16,492 nt of DNA from Candidatus Martarchaeota archaeon (lineage in GTDB: Archaea; Micrarchaeota; Micrarchaeia; Micrarchaeales; Micrarchaeaceae): positions 1 through 16,492 of the forward strand of contig JAMCYB010000008.1 in the NCBI GenBank assembly GCA_023474385.1. Reading direction: 5' to 3'. Within the stretch, counting starts at the first letter, position 1. Each line of letters starts with the position of its first letter. The notes beneath the pieces were generated by a model that worked only from the letters and a program-made list of their open reading frames with translations, was not told where the DNA came from and made no database searches. Shown in pieces: positions 14,805 through 16,492 of this stretch. Both the position numbers and the translations under genes were made by a program.

Positions 14805-15896
14805 ATGACCGCATACAAAAGCAGGATAAGCGCCCTTTTGGGCGACGACCTTGATGCAATACTCCTATTCAATGGCAGCGAGGAAAGCAGCAATTTCCTA
14901 TATATGACTGGATTCAATAGCGGGGTGTTCGAGGATACACCGCTGCTATTGCTGAAGGACCGCATGGTAATATTCAGCAGCATACTCGAATATTCTACGG
15001 CAGTGAGTCAGGCGTCTAAGCAGGGCGGCATCAGCGTTGAGAAGATGACCGGCAGAGAAGAGATTGTAAGCAGTATCAGGAAGTTCACACATGGCAAAAT
15101 CGTCGGCTTCGATGGCGGATACCTGCCGTTCGGCACTTACATGCACCTCAAGGCGCTCGCAAAGCCCAAATCCGCGGTGAACGTGAGCGAAAGATTCGGC
15201 GCATTGAGGAGAATCAAGAATGCAGATGAGATAAGATATATGAAGGAGGCTGTGCGCATAGTCAAAAGCGCGTTCTCCAGCATACCTCAATACTTCAGGG
15301 TTGGGATGACAGAGAAGGAGCTTTCAGCGCGATTCAACTACCTGATGGAAGAAGCAGGTGCGGATGCGCAATCGTTCAAGACGATAGTATGCTTCGGCAA
15401 GAACTCAGCAATGCCGCACCATTCGCCAGATCAGACCAGGCTCAAAGCGAACAGCTTCATATTGATAGATGCAGGGGCAAAGTACAACAACTACTGCTCT
15501 GACATGACCAGGACATTCATATACAAACCTGAAAAGGGAAGCGTAAAGCACAGGAGAATGCTGGATATGTATGATACGGTAAAGGAAGCGCAACGCCTTG
15601 CATTAGAGAATGTTAAGCCAGGGATAAGCGGCAGCTCAATACACAAGATAGCGCAGAGCTACATTGACAGCGCAAAAGGCGGCATATACAGGGGCAGGTT
15701 CATACACTCGTTGGGCCATTCAATAGGAATAGACGTGCATGATGATAGCAGAGTCGGGTTTTCCCCATCCGTAAAGGCAAAACTGGAAGCAGGGATGGTG
15801 ATAAGCGACGAGCCAGGGATTTACATAGATGGGTTCGGCGGCGTAAGGCTCGAAGACGATGTGCTCATAGAGAAAAACGGTGCAACATTCCTATGA
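14805..15896 (+). CDS. M24-family aminopeptidase (Xaa-Pro dipeptidase-like)
   Basis: This 363-aa cytosolic metallopeptidase probably releases N-terminal residues from Xaa-Pro peptides. An N-terminal creatinase-like domain (about 1-125) precedes the pita-bread catalytic domain. All five metal ligands are visible, numbered from ATG 14805: Asp222 (IDAGAKY), Asp233 (CSDMTRTF), His305 (SLGHSIG), Glu336 (SDEPGIY) and Glu350 (VRLEDDV). PHHSPDQ supplies the usual substrate-binding His. The ATG at 14805 is chosen over an in-frame ATG at 14706 because family-like sequence begins at SRISALLGDDLDAIL, and the longer version would be Cys-rich and lie on the promoters. The protein stops soon after the last ligand, a slightly short C-terminus. 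Activity on Xaa-Pro is family inference. Confidence 0.92.
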   Translation: MTAYKSRISALLGDDLDAILLFNGSEESSNFLYMTGFNSGVFEDTPLLLLKDRMVIFSSILEYSTAVSQASKQGGISVEKMTGREEIVSSIRKFTHGKIVGFDGGYLPFGTYMHLKALAKPKSAVNVSERFGALRRIKNADEIRYMKEAVRIVKSAFSSIPQYFRVGMTEKELSARFNYLMEEAGADAQSFKTIVCFGKNSAMPHHSPDQTRLKANSFILIDAGAKYNNYCSDMTRTFIYKPEKGSVKHRRMLDMYDTVKEAQRLALENVKPGISGSSIHKIAQSYIDSAKGGIYRGRFIHSLGHSIGIDVHDDSRVGFSPSVKAKLEAGMVISDEPGIYIDGFGGVRLEDDVLIEKNGATFL

Positions 15897-15904
15897 CCGC
15901 ACCA

Positions 15905-15950
15905 CAATTATAGAAAAGAAAAAGCTAAAAAAAGAAAAATAAAAAGTACT
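15905..15950 (-). terminator. T-rich transcription terminator of the small membrane protein gene
   Basis: On the minus strand the 50 bases after the stop codon contain successive T tracts (TTTTTATTTTTCTTTTTTT, then TTTTTCTTTTC), the usual archaeal intrinsic terminator. Read on the plus strand it is A-rich and would not terminate the converging peptidase transcript. Confidence 0.7.
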
Positions 15951-15952
15951 GA

Positions 15953-16324
15953 TTACTTCACAGTTTCGGCGTGCGCCATTCCGGCGCCAACTATGCCTAT
16001 TATGAAGCCTATCAGTGCTACAACGAACTGCAATGCCATGCCGTAGTAGAATATTACCAAGGCGAAAGACGTTGCCAGCACTGCGCATGATGCCGCATAT
16101 GCGAACGTCTTCTCAGACTTCACAGTCAGTGTTCCGAAACTCACAAGGAACAGTATTATGGAACCAAGTACCGCAGCGCCGTAAAGTAGCGGCTCCCAGA
16201 TGCTTGCCATAGACGCTCCCATTATCTTGCCGGATAGCGTGAACGTCAAGCCCAAGAAGATCAGGCTAGCGATCAGCTCCAGCACGAATATTCCGTACCT
16301 TACATTGTTGTTTGTTTTTGCCAT
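15953..16324 (-). CDS. Small four-helix membrane protein of unknown function
   Basis: The protein is 123 aa, with predicted membrane helices around 12-32, 43-64, 74-95 and 97-117 and a short basic N-terminus (MAKTNNNVRYG). I do not recognise the family; small polytopic proteins of this type are common in archaeal genomes and often lineage-specific. The start at 16324 is preferred over an upstream in-frame ATG at 16348. The TATA element TTTTAAA near 16358-16364 predicts transcription start around 16334, downstream of that ATG, and GTGAT lies four bases before 16324. It appears monocistronic, with its own promoter and a strong T-rich terminator. Confidence 0.75.
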   Translation of the reverse strand: MAKTNNNVRYGIFVLELIASLIFLGLTFTLSGKIMGASMASIWEPLLYGAAVLGSIILFLVSFGTLTVKSEKTFAYAASCAVLATSFALVIFYYGMALQFVVALIGFIIGIVGAGMAHAETVK

Positions 16325-16357
16325 CCTTATCACTAATGTGATACTCATAAGGTAACC

Positions 16358-16364
16358 TTTTAAA
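16358..16364 (-). promoter_or_regulatory. TATA element of the small membrane protein gene
   Basis: TTTAAAA on the minus strand lies about 27 bp before the expected transcription start near 16334, leaving a leader of about 10 nt. An 11-bp palindrome AAGGTTACCTT overlaps its downstream edge (16348-16358). Confidence 0.5.
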
Positions 16365-16400
16365 TCTTTCTCCTGCTATAAGTCATTAAACGTAAATTTC

Positions 16401-16430
16401 TGCAGGCAGTAAAACCTGCGTATTCCTGCA
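16401..16430. repeat. Short inverted and direct CCTGC repeats before the right-edge gene
   Basis: TGCAGG (16401-16406) faces CCTGCA (16425-16430). A further CCTGC (16415-16419) lies exactly 10 bp before the last copy, on the same DNA face. The group sits about 20-48 bp before the gene starting at 16449, where an operator would be expected. Chance is not excluded. Confidence 0.35.
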
Positions 16431-16448
16431 TAAAGATGGTGTTATGGC

Positions 16449-16492
16449 ATGCATGTGCTAAACCAGCTCCCGCCCTACAACCTGTTCGGCAT
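16449..16492 (+). CDS. Partial CDS starting at the right edge
   Basis: An ATG at 16449 opens a frame that stays open to the edge (MHVLNQLPPYNLFG, 14 codons). It is preceded by GGTG (16438-16441) at seven bases, matching the ribosome-site habit of the window. The other nearby ATGs are out of frame and two close quickly; one at 16436 stays open but has no site. The peptide is reminiscent of the NQPPPL..YNLF opening of AidB-like acyl-CoA dehydrogenases, but 14 residues are far too few to assign it. Confidence 0.45.
   Translation, partial: MHVLNQLPPYNLFG

Noticed and set aside
14704..14859. N-terminal extension of the Nre protein to TTG 14859
   Set aside because: It overlaps the peptidase coding start and lies upstream of the TATA element that fits a start near 14700.
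1..16492. CRISPR arrays, insertion sequences or prophage remnants
   Set aside because: No regularly spaced repeats, transposase or integrase motifs, or long terminal inverted repeats were seen on either strand.

Overview
The window is archaeal and protein-dense. Archaeal marks are an archaeal-type aspartyl-tRNA synthetase, an Nre-family DNA repair protein, an elongator tRNA-Met(CAU) interrupted by a 45-nt intron at 37/38, TATA-type promoters in the divergent spacers, and two tandem secretion F-domain proteins of the archaeal Tad/Epd type. Starts are often preceded by GGTG or GTGAT, which match the archaeal 16S 3' end (AUCACCUCC). Isoleucine is written mostly as ATA and base composition is near balanced. 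A DPANN lineage such as Micrarchaeota would fit, but that placement is inference from style and not from a marker gene.

Layout. 1-5780 (minus) is one tightly packed operon read right to left: a winged-helix/coiled-coil protein, a secretion ATPase, an unknown 240-aa soluble protein, two F-domain membrane proteins, and the first 45 codons of another gene that runs off the left edge. Spacings are 12 nt or less, with two ATGA overlaps. This is the core of a type IV filament or Tad-like machine (motor plus a two-subunit platform) with two lineage-specific soluble partners. 5781-5926 is a divergent promoter region with a perfect 14-bp palindrome. 5927-10081 (plus) is an operon of a PadR-like regulator, a DrrA-type ABC ATPase, an ABC-2 permease, and a large surface-anchored protein with four beta-sandwich repeats. 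10121-11011 (plus) is an all-helical protein of unknown function with a TTG start.

11030-12319 (minus) is aspS, lying just downstream of the intron-containing tRNA-Met (12363-12481, minus). A lipoate/biotin-ligase-family gene (12562-13413, plus) diverges from the tRNA, and one TATA element is placed correctly for both directions. It converges on an Nre repair gene (13417-14703, minus), which in turn diverges from an M24 aminopeptidase (14805-15896, plus). A four-helix membrane protein (15953-16324, minus) follows, with a T-rich terminator. A new plus-strand gene appears to begin at 16449 and runs off the right edge.

No mobile elements, CRISPR arrays or rRNA genes were seen, and no gene-free stretch exceeds about 150 bases. 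The most interesting material is the leftmost operon: a recognisable motor and platform with two unassigned soluble components and no pilin yet in view.
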